Source of the DNA: Nitrospirota bacterium
GTDB taxonomy: Bacteria; Nitrospirota; Thermodesulfovibrionia; Thermodesulfovibrionales; JdFR-86
Reading direction: 5' to 3'
DNA length: 38,324 bases
Assembly (NCBI GenBank): GCA_030638335.1
Contig: DAOWET010000001.1
Location: forward strand, 1 to 38,324
Below are positions 25,478-34,844 of the stretch, piece after piece (position 1 is the stretch's first letter; every line of letters starts with the position of its first letter). The translations under genes and the position numbers were made by a program. The notes beneath the pieces are model-generated. The model worked only from the letters and a program-made list of their open reading frames with translations. It was not told the DNA's origin and ran no database searches.

Positions 25478-26394
25478 TTCATTTTCCTTTCGCCTGCTCG
25501 TCCGGCCAGAGCGTCTTTTACTATCTCCTCCAGAAGGGCCTTGAAATCCAGGCCCGACAGGGCGGCGATCTTCGGAAGCAGGCTCGTTTCCGTCATGCCA
25601 GGAATAGTGTTGACTTCCAGGGCGTAAATGTCGTTGCCATCCACCAGGAGGTCCACCCTCGTGGCACCGCCGCACCCAAGGGCGCGGTGGGCCGCAAGCC
25701 CGGCCTCCATGGCGAGCGCGTATGACCTTTCATCCATCTCCGGCGGCAGGATGTACTGTGTCTTGCCGGCCGTGTACTTTGCCTCGTAATCGTAAAATTC
25801 ATTTGTGGGCCTGACCTCAACGCCACCAAGGGCGCGCTCGCCAAGCACTCCTATCTGCACTTCCTTGCCCTTTATGTACCGCTCCACGAGCGCTGGGCCC
25901 TCATACTCAAGCGCAGCCTCGAGCGCGTCTTTTAGCTCTTCCTTTTGGGTAACGATAAATACCCCTATGCTTGAGCCCTCGCGCGAGGGTTTCACGACAA
26001 CGGGCAAGGGCATCTTTACTTTCTCATCCATCGAGCTTATGACCTCATACCCGGGCACCTTGATCCCTGCGCGCTCGAACAGTGTCTTTGAGAACACCTT
26101 GTCCATGGCGACAGCTGAGGCAAGCACACCCGAGCCCGTGTATGGGATGCCCATGACCTCCAAGAGCCCCTGCACCGAGCCGTCCTCTCCCGTGCCTCCG
26201 TGAAGCGCGATAAAGGCAAGCTCCACACGCTCTTGCCTGAGCCTTGCGCAGAGGTCCGCCCCCACGTCTATGTCCACGACATCGTATCCAAGCTCCCTCA
26301 GGGCTCCGGATACGGCGGCACCGCTCTTAAGAGAGACCTCCCTTTCCGCAGAAGTCCCACCAAGAAGCACTCCTATGCGAAGGCCGTCTTTCAT
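25474..26394 (-). CDS. ddl: D-alanine--D-alanine ligase
   Basis: LLGGTSAEREVSLKSG, ALHGGTGEDGSVQGLLEVMGIPYTGSGVLASAVAMDK, EVNTIPGMTETSLLP. Confidence 0.96.
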   Translation of the reverse strand: MKDGLRIGVLLGGTSAEREVSLKSGAAVSGALRELGYDVVDIDVGADLCARLRQERVELAFIALHGGTGEDGSVQGLLEVMGIPYTGSGVLASAVAMDKVFSKTLFERAGIKVPGYEVISSMDEKVKMPLPVVVKPSREGSSIGVFIVTQKEELKDALEAALEYEGPALVERYIKGKEVQIGVLGERALGGVEVRPTNEFYDYEAKYTAGKTQYILPPEMDERSYALAMEAGLAAHRALGCGGATRVDLLVDGNDIYALEVNTIPGMTETSLLPKIAALSGLDFKALLEEIVKDALAGRAGERKMK

Positions 26395-27329
26395 TTACCT
26401 ATCACCCTTATCTCAGGATCCAGCCTGATGCCGTGGACCTCTTTCACTTTTCCAGCCACAGCATCCATGAGGATCATGAAACTGCCGGCACTGCCCCTGC
26501 CCCTGTTTATGAAAAAGTTCGCATGAAGCCTGCTCACGACTATCCCCTTCTCCTCCATGGACTTGCACCCGGCGCTATCGATGAGTTCCCCGGCCGATTT
26601 CCCTTCCGGGTTCTTGAACACACACCCTGCGCTTCTCTCGCCAACCGGCTGCGCGGACTGCTTGCGCCTCAGGAACCCATCCATACGCTTTGCCACATCG
26701 GCCGGGTCGTCACTCCTCAGGCAAAGCGTGACCTCCGTCACCACGCCGGCCCCGGAAAGAGAACTCCCCCTGTACACAAAGCCCGCGTCTTCCACACCAA
26801 GCTCACGTACCGTGCCGTCAAAGCCCACAAGCCTTATCATCTGCACAACGTCCTTTATCTCAGTGCCGTAAGAGCCCGCGTTTCCGGCAACAGCGCCCCC
26901 GAGCATGCCGGGAATGCCTGCCAGTGCCTCGATGCCGGAGAGGCCCTCGCGCCTGCAATATGCAAGCAGCTGCTGCAACCTCACTCCCGCCCCCGCGCGG
27001 ACCCTGACCTCAGCCCCTTCACCGCCGGTTGCCTCAAGCGACTTGAGCGCGCCCACATGGACCACAAGCCCGGGCACCCCTCCGTCCCGCACAAGCAGGT
27101 TCGTGCCGCCGCCAAGGGCGACAACCGGGGCCCCGCACTCCATGGCAGCCCTCATCACCCGCACAAGCACGTCTTCGCTCTCAGGCACGGCAAAGACCTC
27201 GGCCGGCCCGCCTATGCCAAGCGCGGTATGGCTGGCCATGGGCTCTCCGAACCTGACCCCCGCGGATGGGCCAAGTGCGCCAAGGGCATCTTTTAAAAAT
27301 CCGGCCTTACTCCCTGCCTTACCCATCAT
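26391..27329 (-). CDS. murB: UDP-N-acetylenolpyruvoylglucosamine reductase
   Basis: Start at MMGKAGSKAG within the longer ORF; VALGGGTNLLVRDGGVPGLVV, IPGMLGGAVAGNAGSYG, AGCVFKNPEGKSAGELIDSAG. Confidence 0.93.
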   Translation of the reverse strand: MMGKAGSKAGFLKDALGALGPSAGVRFGEPMASHTALGIGGPAEVFAVPESEDVLVRVMRAAMECGAPVVALGGGTNLLVRDGGVPGLVVHVGALKSLEATGGEGAEVRVRAGAGVRLQQLLAYCRREGLSGIEALAGIPGMLGGAVAGNAGSYGTEIKDVVQMIRLVGFDGTVRELGVEDAGFVYRGSSLSGAGVVTEVTLCLRSDDPADVAKRMDGFLRRKQSAQPVGERSAGCVFKNPEGKSAGELIDSAGCKSMEEKGIVVSRLHANFFINRGRGSAGSFMILMDAVAGKVKEVHGIRLDPEIRVIGK

Positions 27330-28686
27330 TAAGCTTCCTGACAATGTCCTCTCCAGCCTTCCATACGTTGCCCGCCCCGAGGGTAAGCACCATGTCACCT
27401 TGCTTTGCCTTTTGGCAGACCATCTGCACAGCCTCTTGCATCGAGGTCGCATATTCCACAAGCCCCTTGTCCATTTGTGCGGCAAGGGCCTTTGAGTCCA
27501 CACCCTCAATGGGCTGTTCGCTTGCAGCGTAGATATCAAGCAGCACCACCTTGTCGGCCGACCCGAAGCTCTGCGCGAACTCATCCATGAGGTCCTGGGT
27601 GCGCGAATATCGGTGGGGCTGGAACACGACAATGAGCCTGCCGCCGGAGAAGGCTCCGCGCGCGGCCTCAAGCGTGGCCGTTATTTCCGTAGGGTGGTGT
27701 CCGTAGTCGTCATAGACCCGTACTCCATGGCCCTCACCCTTGAACTCCATCCTGCGCTGTATGCCCTCGAACCCTTTAAGCGCCTCGCGGATCTTCTCCA
27801 CCGGCACCTTAAGCTCCATGGACACGGCTATGGTGGCAAGGCAGTTAAGCACGCTGTGCCTGCCAGGCACCGGAAGCTCAAAGCGGCCAATGGACACGCC
27901 CCTTAGGAAGGCTTCAAAACTCTGCTTCATGAAACCCTGCTCCACGTTAGCGGCCCTGAGTTCCGCGTCTTCAGAGAAACCATATGTCAAAAGTTTTCTG
28001 TGCACCTCAGGCACAAGGTCCTTGACGTTGGGGTCGTCCACGCAGACCACCGAGAGCCCATAGAAGGGCACGTTGTTCATAAAGGTCAGGAAGGCCTCCT
28101 TCAGCGTGTCCATGTCCCTGAAGTAATCCATATGCTCCCTGTCAATGTTCGTGACTATTCCCACCGTGGGGTTCAGCTTCAGGAAGGAGCCGTCAGACTC
28201 GTCAGCCTCGGCCACGAGGAACTCACCGCTTCCAAGCACCGCGTTGGTGCCCAGGGCCTTGAGTTTCCCGCCGATGACCACCGTCGGGTCCAGGCCGGCA
28301 TGTGCAAGGATGGTGGACAGCAGGCTCGTGGTCGTGGTCTTCCCGTGGGAGCCGGCCACAAGCAGCGAGTACTTGAGCCTTCCTAGCTCCGCAAGCATCT
28401 CCGCCCGCGGTATGACCGGTATGTGCCTCTTTGCGGCCTCCACCACCTCGGGGTTGTCGTCCTTTACGGCAGAGGAGACAACCACCACATGGGCCCCCTC
28501 CACGTTGAGCGCTTCATGGCCAATATGCACCTTGATACCAAGCCCCGCAAGCCTTTCGGTCGTGGCGGTGGCGCGGATGTCCGAGCCCGTGACCTCGTAG
28601 CCAAGGTTCTTAAGCACCTCTGCTATGCCGCTCATGCCTATGCCGCCTATGCCTATAAAATGTATGACCTTGTATCTCTCAAACAT
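27319..28686 (-). CDS. murC: UDP-N-acetylmuramate--L-alanine ligase
   Basis: HFIGIGGIGMSGIAEVL, AGSHGKTTTTSLL, YDDYGHHPTEI. Confidence 0.97.
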   Translation of the reverse strand: MFERYKVIHFIGIGGIGMSGIAEVLKNLGYEVTGSDIRATATTERLAGLGIKVHIGHEALNVEGAHVVVVSSAVKDDNPEVVEAAKRHIPVIPRAEMLAELGRLKYSLLVAGSHGKTTTTSLLSTILAHAGLDPTVVIGGKLKALGTNAVLGSGEFLVAEADESDGSFLKLNPTVGIVTNIDREHMDYFRDMDTLKEAFLTFMNNVPFYGLSVVCVDDPNVKDLVPEVHRKLLTYGFSEDAELRAANVEQGFMKQSFEAFLRGVSIGRFELPVPGRHSVLNCLATIAVSMELKVPVEKIREALKGFEGIQRRMEFKGEGHGVRVYDDYGHHPTEITATLEAARGAFSGGRLIVVFQPHRYSRTQDLMDEFAQSFGSADKVVLLDIYAASEQPIEGVDSKALAAQMDKGLVEYATSMQEAVQMVCQKAKQGDMVLTLGAGNVWKAGEDIVRKLNDG

Positions 28687-29785
28687 CGTTTTTCCCCTTC
28701 TTGACCAGGCTTATCGCAAGATCAACAACTTTTGAGGACGCGTCCACACGCCCAAGGCCGCGCGCCGCCCTTCTCATCTCGCCCCTCAACTCCTCCGAGC
28801 CGTACAGCTTCCTGATCTCGGCCGCAAGCACCCCGCCCTCAAGCTCCCTGTCCGGGATATGTATGCACGCCCCGGCATCACTGAGCCTCTGGGCGTTGTA
28901 TGACTGGTGACCCCCGGCATAAGGATATGGGATGATGATCGCCGGGCGGCCAAGGGTCGTGATCTCCGCAAGGGAGGTCGCCCCGGCCCTGGATACCACG
29001 ATATCCGCAACAGCGTAGGCCTCGGCCATCTCCCTGATAAAAGGCGCCGCCATTGCGCGGAAACCCATATTGAGGTAGGCCTTCCTGACGCGCTCAAAGG
29101 ACTGCTCCCCGCACTGGTGCACGAACTGTATGTGTTCCCTGATATCCAGCATCATCGTAAGCGCGCTCACAACAGCCTCGTTTATCCTCAGCGCCCCGGC
29201 ACTGCCCCCGATAACCAGCACGGTAATACGCTGGGGGTCGAGCCCGAAGAGCTCAAGGGCATGTTCCCTGCGCCCGGAAAGCACGCTTGCTCGCACCGGG
29301 TTCCCTGTCAGGTGGGTCTTGTGCCTCGGAAGGTCGGACATGCTGTCATAGTATGTGACCGCTATGATGTCAGCCACGTTTGCAAGCATCCGGTTGGCAA
29401 GACCAGGCACAAGGTTCTGCTCAAGGATAAGCGTTGGGATGCCCAGCATGCGCGCGGCCATCACCGGGGCGGCGGAAACATAGCCCCCGGTCCCGATAAC
29501 TATGTCAGGCCTTGTGGCGCGGAAGAACCTCAGCGAGCTCCATGTGGCAATCATGAGCCTGAACACGGACACCGCCTTCTGGAGAATTGATTTCCCAAGC
29601 ATGCCGCTTGCCTGCACAAAGCGTATAGGGTAACCAAGCTCCGGGATCACCCGTGCCTCAAGCCCCTGCTGTGTTCCCATGAACAGCACTTCGTTAAGCC
29701 CGTCCCTTTCCTTCAGTTCCTCCGCAACAGCCACCCCGGGGAACAGATGTCCGCCAGAGCCGCCTCCAGCTATGACTATCTTCAT
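28679..29785 (-). CDS. murG: UDP-GlcNAc transferase MurG
   Basis: IAGGGSGGHLFPGVAVAEEL, IGTGGYVSAAPVMAA, VSRAGATSLAEITTLGRPAIIIPYPYAGGHQSYNA. Confidence 0.96.
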   Translation of the reverse strand: MKIVIAGGGSGGHLFPGVAVAEELKERDGLNEVLFMGTQQGLEARVIPELGYPIRFVQASGMLGKSILQKAVSVFRLMIATWSSLRFFRATRPDIVIGTGGYVSAAPVMAARMLGIPTLILEQNLVPGLANRMLANVADIIAVTYYDSMSDLPRHKTHLTGNPVRASVLSGRREHALELFGLDPQRITVLVIGGSAGALRINEAVVSALTMMLDIREHIQFVHQCGEQSFERVRKAYLNMGFRAMAAPFIREMAEAYAVADIVVSRAGATSLAEITTLGRPAIIIPYPYAGGHQSYNAQRLSDAGACIHIPDRELEGGVLAAEIRKLYGSEELRGEMRRAARGLGRVDASSKVVDLAISLVKKGKNDV

Positions 29786-31026
29786 TTCTTCCGACCATAT
29801 ACGGCCCTCTTGGCCTTCTTGCGCTCTAGGATGTCAGTGAACTTGTCTTCCTTCTGAGCGATGTAGCTCTCGTTCCGCTGCGCGGAGCGGGAGTAGTTCA
29901 GAAGCAGCCCGACCGCGGTCATGTTCACGAGCATGGAGGAGCCCCCATAACTTATAAAGGGAAGCGGAAGCCCCTTTGTGGGGAGCAGCCCCGTGACCAC
30001 TGCCACGTTCACCAGGGCCTGCATCGCTATCATCAGCGAGAGCCCGTAGGCCATGTAGTACTCAAAGCTCCCTTCCTTCCACCTTCCAGAGACCATCAGG
30101 CCGCGCACGAAGATGAGAGAAAAGAGCATCAGGATGCCTATTGCCACTATCAGGCCAAGCTCCTCCCCCACCATCGAATAGATGAAGTCCGTATGCACCT
30201 CCGGGAGGAAATCCAGCTTCTGCCTGCTCTTGCCAAGGCCCCTTCCGGTGAGCCCCCCGCTTCCAAAAGCTATAAATGACTGCACCAGCTGGAACCCGCT
30301 GTCGTGGCGGTGCTGCCACGGGTCAAGGAACGTTACCACCCTCTGAAGCCTGTAGGGCTTCATCAGGAGCATTACCACCGCTGGCAGCCCAAGCACCAGA
30401 AGGGAAAACATATACCTTATCTTCACGCCCGAGATGAACAGTATCCCTACTGTAAGGGCGCCAAGGCTGATCGCCGCGCCGAAGTCAGGCTGGAGCAGGA
30501 ATATCATCTGGAAGACCAGCATAACGGACACCGGCATGAGGAAATACATGAACTGCGGGTCCACGCCCTTTTCCCCGGCCATGCGCCTGGCCCTGGAACC
30601 AGCCACCGCATTTTTAAATCCCTCCGAGGACAGGAACCACGCAAGGTACATCACCATGGCGAGCTTCACAAGCTCCGAGGGCTGGAAGGTGGAAGGCCAG
30701 AGCCTGAGCCAGCGCCGCGCTCCGCCCGCTTCCACGCCAAGGCCCGGCACGAAAACAAGCATCAGGAGCAGCATAGAGACCACAAGCACCGGCACCGGCA
30801 GGCGTTTGAGCGTCTCCTTGTCAAAGACAAAGGCCACCCACATGGCGGCAAAACTTATCAGGACAGTGAAGAGATGCTTCTTCAGGTAATGGAACTCGCT
30901 CACGTGCTTTTTGGCAAGGGTGGGCGTGATCACGGAGGTCGAGCTGTAGACCATCAGGACCCCCAGAAACACAAGGGTCAAGGTAGCAAGCAGCATCCAC
31001 CTGTCATATGTGCGTACCCCTATCAC
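29782..31026 (-). CDS. ftsW: SEDS-family glycosyltransferase FtsW
   Basis: Multi-TM; RRWLRLWPSTFQPSELVKLAMV, HTDFIYSMVGEELGLI, GLPLPFISYGGSSMLVNM. Confidence 0.95.
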   Translation of the reverse strand: MIGVRTYDRWMLLATLTLVFLGVLMVYSSTSVITPTLAKKHVSEFHYLKKHLFTVLISFAAMWVAFVFDKETLKRLPVPVLVVSMLLLMLVFVPGLGVEAGGARRWLRLWPSTFQPSELVKLAMVMYLAWFLSSEGFKNAVAGSRARRMAGEKGVDPQFMYFLMPVSVMLVFQMIFLLQPDFGAAISLGALTVGILFISGVKIRYMFSLLVLGLPAVVMLLMKPYRLQRVVTFLDPWQHRHDSGFQLVQSFIAFGSGGLTGRGLGKSRQKLDFLPEVHTDFIYSMVGEELGLIVAIGILMLFSLIFVRGLMVSGRWKEGSFEYYMAYGLSLMIAMQALVNVAVVTGLLPTKGLPLPFISYGGSSMLVNMTAVGLLLNYSRSAQRNESYIAQKEDKFTDILERKKAKRAVYGRKK

Positions 31027-32378
31027 AGCGCCCTCACCGCCTCCTTGAACCTCCTGCCCCGCTCTTCAAAATCCCTGAACATGTCAAAACTCGCGCAGGC
31101 CGGAGACAGGAGCACAGCGTCCCCCGGACTGGCCAGCCACGATGCCATTCGTACCGCCTCGTCCATGTCAACCGCATACTCGCACCTTGTGTTGCCGGAA
31201 AGGGCCGCTCCCATCTTCTGCGCGGCCTCTCCTATCAGGACCATGGCCCTGCATCTGGCGTCCACCACCTCTTTAAGCGGAGAAAAATCAGAGCCCTTGT
31301 CCCTGCCGCCTGCTATGAGAACGACCTTCTGATTACTAAACCCCTCAAGGCTCTTCATGACCGCATCCACGTTCGTGCCCTTTGAATCGTTTAAGTAACT
31401 CACTCCCTCGGCCTCGCGCACGAACTCCACCCTGTGCTCAAGGCCAGGGAATTCCCGAAGGGCCTCTGCTATTTCCGCAGGAAGGCAGCCCGAGCTTATG
31501 GCAAGCAGTGAGGCTGCCATTGCGTTTTCAAGGTTGTGCACTCCCTTTATGCGGATATCCTCACAGGCAATAAGAGCGCCGTCGTGCTCGCCTCCGGTGT
31601 TCAGATAAAGATGTCCGTCCCTGACAAAACACCCCCTGACCTCACCGGCCCTGCTGAAATAAAGCACCTCACGCCCCGGCACATCCTTTATATGGCGGTC
31701 CTTGAGGCTGGCGCATCCCGGGTCGTCCGCGTTCAGCACAAGCACGTCCCCTTCTGACTGGTTCCTGCATATCTCCGCCTTTGCCGCCATGTACCCCTCC
31801 ATCGAGTCATAGCGGTCCAGGTGGTCGGGCGTTACGTTTAAAACCGCAGCCCCCTGAGCGTGGAACCGGTCTATGGTCTCAAGCTGGAAGCTCGAGACCT
31901 CCACCACGACACAGTCCGCGCTCTCCCCGGCGGCTGCTTCAGCCGACAGCGGTTTTCCGATATTCCCGCCCAGGAGGCATTTGCGTCCAGAACTCTCTAT
32001 CATCAAGGCAAGGAGGCTCACCACAGTGGACTTCCCGTTGGTCCCGGTTACGGCATGGAAGGGCGTGTGCTCAAAGGCGCGCCAGGCGAGTTCAAGCTCG
32101 CCGATGACCTCTACCCCCCCTTTGCGCGCACGGCTCACGGGGTCAATGTCAGAGGGCACGCCGGGGCTCATCACAACGAGCTCCGCGCCTTCAATAAGGC
32201 CGTCGGGGTGCCCGCCAAGGGCAAGGCGCACCGAGGGCTCAAGCCCTTTTACCGCATCCCTGAGCTCTGCCTCTGCCTTCATGTCAGTGACCACCACCTG
32301 CCGCCCCTGGCGGACAAGCAGGTTTGCAGCCCCAACGCCGCTTCTTGCAAGACCAACTACCACTGAGTAACCTCCCAC
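31023..32378 (-). CDS. murD: UDP-N-acetylmuramoylalanine--D-glutamate ligase
   Basis: VTGTNGKSTVVSLLALM, LNVTPDHLDRYDSMEGY, LSPACASFDMFRDFEERG. Confidence 0.96.
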   Translation of the reverse strand: MGGYSVVVGLARSGVGAANLLVRQGRQVVVTDMKAEAELRDAVKGLEPSVRLALGGHPDGLIEGAELVVMSPGVPSDIDPVSRARKGGVEVIGELELAWRAFEHTPFHAVTGTNGKSTVVSLLALMIESSGRKCLLGGNIGKPLSAEAAAGESADCVVVEVSSFQLETIDRFHAQGAAVLNVTPDHLDRYDSMEGYMAAKAEICRNQSEGDVLVLNADDPGCASLKDRHIKDVPGREVLYFSRAGEVRGCFVRDGHLYLNTGGEHDGALIACEDIRIKGVHNLENAMAASLLAISSGCLPAEIAEALREFPGLEHRVEFVREAEGVSYLNDSKGTNVDAVMKSLEGFSNQKVVLIAGGRDKGSDFSPLKEVVDARCRAMVLIGEAAQKMGAALSGNTRCEYAVDMDEAVRMASWLASPGDAVLLSPACASFDMFRDFEERGRRFKEAVRAL

Positions 32379-32382
32379 CTTC

Positions 32383-33465
32383 CTACCTCACCTTCAATGT
32401 GGCAAGGCTTAAAAGAGCAAGTACTATTCCCACGATCCAGAAACGCACAATGACCTTTGACTCTGGCCAGCCCTTGAGCTCGAAATGGTGGTGCAGGGGG
32501 GCCATAAGGAATATCCTCTTTCCAGTGAGCTTGAACGAGGCCACCTGCAAGATGACCGAGAGGGTCTCCGCAACGAATACCCCTCCCACAAGGGCAAGCA
32601 CTATCTCCTGTTTTGAGATAACTGCCAGCGTACCAAGCGCCCCGCCAAGACCTAAAGAGCCCACGTCTCCCATGAAGACCTCGGCCGGATGGCTGTTGTA
32701 CCAGAGGAAGCCGAGGGCCGAACCGAACATGGCCCCGCAGAAGATGGCAAGCTCTCCGGTATGTGGCAGGTACAGGAGCTGAAGGTAATCGGCAAGGCCC
32801 TTGTGTCCCGACATATAAATAAGCGCCCCGTTTGCAAGGGCCGCAACCGCAATAAGCCCGATGGCCAGCCCGTCGATCCCGTCCGTGAGGTTCACCGCGT
32901 TTGAGGAGCCCACGATGACCAGTACGATAAAGGGCAGATAGAACCAGCCCAGGTTAACGAGCCACTTCTTGAAAAATGGCACGCTGAGCATGGACGTGTA
33001 CTGGTCCAGATGGTTCGCGCTCAGGAAGAGCCCTATGCCAAGGGCGCATATGATCTGGAGCGAGAACTTCAGCCTCGAACTCAGCCCCTTGGAGTTCCTC
33101 CGGGATATCTTCAGGTAATCGTCCAGGAAGCCTATGCCTCCAAAGAGCCCCAGGGAGACCAGCATGATCTGCACATAGGTGTTTGAAAGGTCGCCCCACA
33201 GCAGCATTGACACAAAGATGGAAAGCAGAATTATCAGCCCGCCCATCGTGGGAGTGCCTTCCTTTGTCTTGTGGCCTTCGGGCCCGTCGTCCCGTATCTG
33301 CTGGGTCAGGCTCATGCCCCGGAGCCAGCGTATGATGACAGGGGCGAAAACAAAGGTGACCAGCATGGCGGTCAGCACCGCAAGCGCGCTCCTGAAGGTG
33401 ATATACCTGAAAACGTTAAACGGAAAATATACGCTATGAAGACTGTATAGGAATTTATATAGCAT
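32383..33465 (-). CDS. mraY: Phospho-N-acetylmuramoyl-pentapeptide-transferase
   Basis: TKEGTPTMGG, NLTDGIDGLAIG, MGDVGSLGLGGALG, FLMAPLHHHFELKGWPESKVI. Confidence 0.97.
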   Translation of the reverse strand: MLYKFLYSLHSVYFPFNVFRYITFRSALAVLTAMLVTFVFAPVIIRWLRGMSLTQQIRDDGPEGHKTKEGTPTMGGLIILLSIFVSMLLWGDLSNTYVQIMLVSLGLFGGIGFLDDYLKISRRNSKGLSSRLKFSLQIICALGIGLFLSANHLDQYTSMLSVPFFKKWLVNLGWFYLPFIVLVIVGSSNAVNLTDGIDGLAIGLIAVAALANGALIYMSGHKGLADYLQLLYLPHTGELAIFCGAMFGSALGFLWYNSHPAEVFMGDVGSLGLGGALGTLAVISKQEIVLALVGGVFVAETLSVILQVASFKLTGKRIFLMAPLHHHFELKGWPESKVIVRFWIVGIVLALLSLATLKVR

Positions 33466-34844
33466 TAGCCGTTGCCTCCCCCTTCGGCGTTAAAGGCATA
33501 GCCGTTTACCTCCTTGAGCACGTTCTCCATCTTCATGCTCCTTGAGCCCTTTATAAGCACCGTATCTCCCTGCCCGAGCATCTGGCGCAGGAGCACCCCG
33601 GCACGGCTGGCGTCATCTGCGCAGACTGCCTCTCCGCCAGCCTTCTGGAACTCCTCGGCAGCGGCACGCATCTCCTTGCCCACTGCTATAAGAACATCCA
33701 CCTTCAGCTCTGCCATCCACCTGCCGAGCTTCCTGTGCGCTGTCTCTGAATAAAGCCCAAGTTCGAGCATGTCCCCAAGCACCGCTATCGCGCGTTTACC
33801 CCTCTGGCGGAGAAGCTCCTTTATGGCCTCCTCCATGGAAGAGGGGTTGGCGTTGTAGACATCGCTGATTATCGTGCTGCCGTTTATGTCCTTGAATTCC
33901 AGGCGCATGGGAAGGCCTTTAAAACCCTCAAGCCCGCCACTTACGTCCTCTGCGGAGAAACCGAACAGATACCCGGCCGAGGCAGCGGCCAGAGCGTTAT
34001 AGACATTGAACATGCCGCTCAGGCGAAGCCTTACAGGGGCATCCCCGTTTGGCATGTGCAGGTGGAAGCTTGTCTCCCTCTGTCCAAGGGCCACGTCAGA
34101 TGCGCGCACGTCAGCATCATCAGAGGTGCCAAAGCGAAGGAGGCTTCCTTTATATAGGGAGATCCCCTCCATCAGAAACTCGTCATCAGCGTTCACCGCT
34201 GCCGAGCCCACGGCCTCCAGAAGCTCCATCTTCGCCAGCCTCACCGAGGCTATGTCCCTGAAACCCTCTATGTGCGCATAGCCTATATTTGTGATTATCC
34301 CGAAATCGGGCTCCGCGATGCCGCAGAGCTCCCTTATGTCGCCAGGGGCGCTTGCGCCCATCTCAAGGACCGCAGCCTCGTGGTTCTCATCCATATCCAG
34401 CATGCTAAGCGGCAGCCCGATCTGGTTGTTGAGGTTCCCGGAGTTCTTGAGCACGCTTAGCCTGGTGGAAAGGATGGACGCTGACATCTCCTTTGTCGTG
34501 GTCTTGCCGTTTGTGCCCGTGATGCCCAGCACCTGTGGGTCGTACTTTATCCTTATATAGCGGGCGATATTCTGAAGCGCCTTTAACGTGTTGTCCACAT
34601 GTATCACGGTCTTGTTCGAAGGCGGTGCCACCGGGGGAATGCTCACGATGGCGCCGGCGCTTTTCTTAAGCGCATCGGCAACGAAATCGTGGCCGTCAAA
34701 ACGCTCGCCCTTTAGAGCCACGAAGAAATCCTTCTCTCCTATGGAGCGGGAGTCGATGGAGATGCCCTCAACGCCATTGTGCCTGCCAAAGAGGACCCTG
34801 CCCCCCGTGGCCTCAAGCACTTCTTCAAAGGTCAGCCGCTGCAT
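33465..34844 (-). CDS. murF: UDP-N-acetylmuramoyl-tripeptide--D-alanyl-D-alanine ligase
   Basis: ITGTNGKTTTKEMSASIL, DVYNANPSSMEEAIKEL, AVLGDMLELG. Confidence 0.96.
   Translation of the reverse strand: MQRLTFEEVLEATGGRVLFGRHNGVEGISIDSRSIGEKDFFVALKGERFDGHDFVADALKKSAGAIVSIPPVAPPSNKTVIHVDNTLKALQNIARYIRIKYDPQVLGITGTNGKTTTKEMSASILSTRLSVLKNSGNLNNQIGLPLSMLDMDENHEAAVLEMGASAPGDIRELCGIAEPDFGIITNIGYAHIEGFRDIASVRLAKMELLEAVGSAAVNADDEFLMEGISLYKGSLLRFGTSDDADVRASDVALGQRETSFHLHMPNGDAPVRLRLSGMFNVYNALAAASAGYLFGFSAEDVSGGLEGFKGLPMRLEFKDINGSTIISDVYNANPSSMEEAIKELLRQRGKRAIAVLGDMLELGLYSETAHRKLGRWMAELKVDVLIAVGKEMRAAAEEFQKAGGEAVCADDASRAGVLLRQMLGQGDTVLIKGSRSMKMENVLKEVNGYAFNAEGGGNG

Noticed and set aside
26433-27296. 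287-aa plus-strand ORF opposite murB
   Set aside because: Antisense to clear murB; no recognisable domain.
27330-27671. N-terminal extension of the murB ORF track
   Set aside because: Overlaps murC in another frame; the MMGKAG start near murC's stop is far more likely.
30304-31332. 342-aa plus-strand ORF opposite ftsW/murD
   Set aside because: His/Lys/Arg-rich composition with no motifs, antisense to two clear dcw genes; codon-bias artefact.
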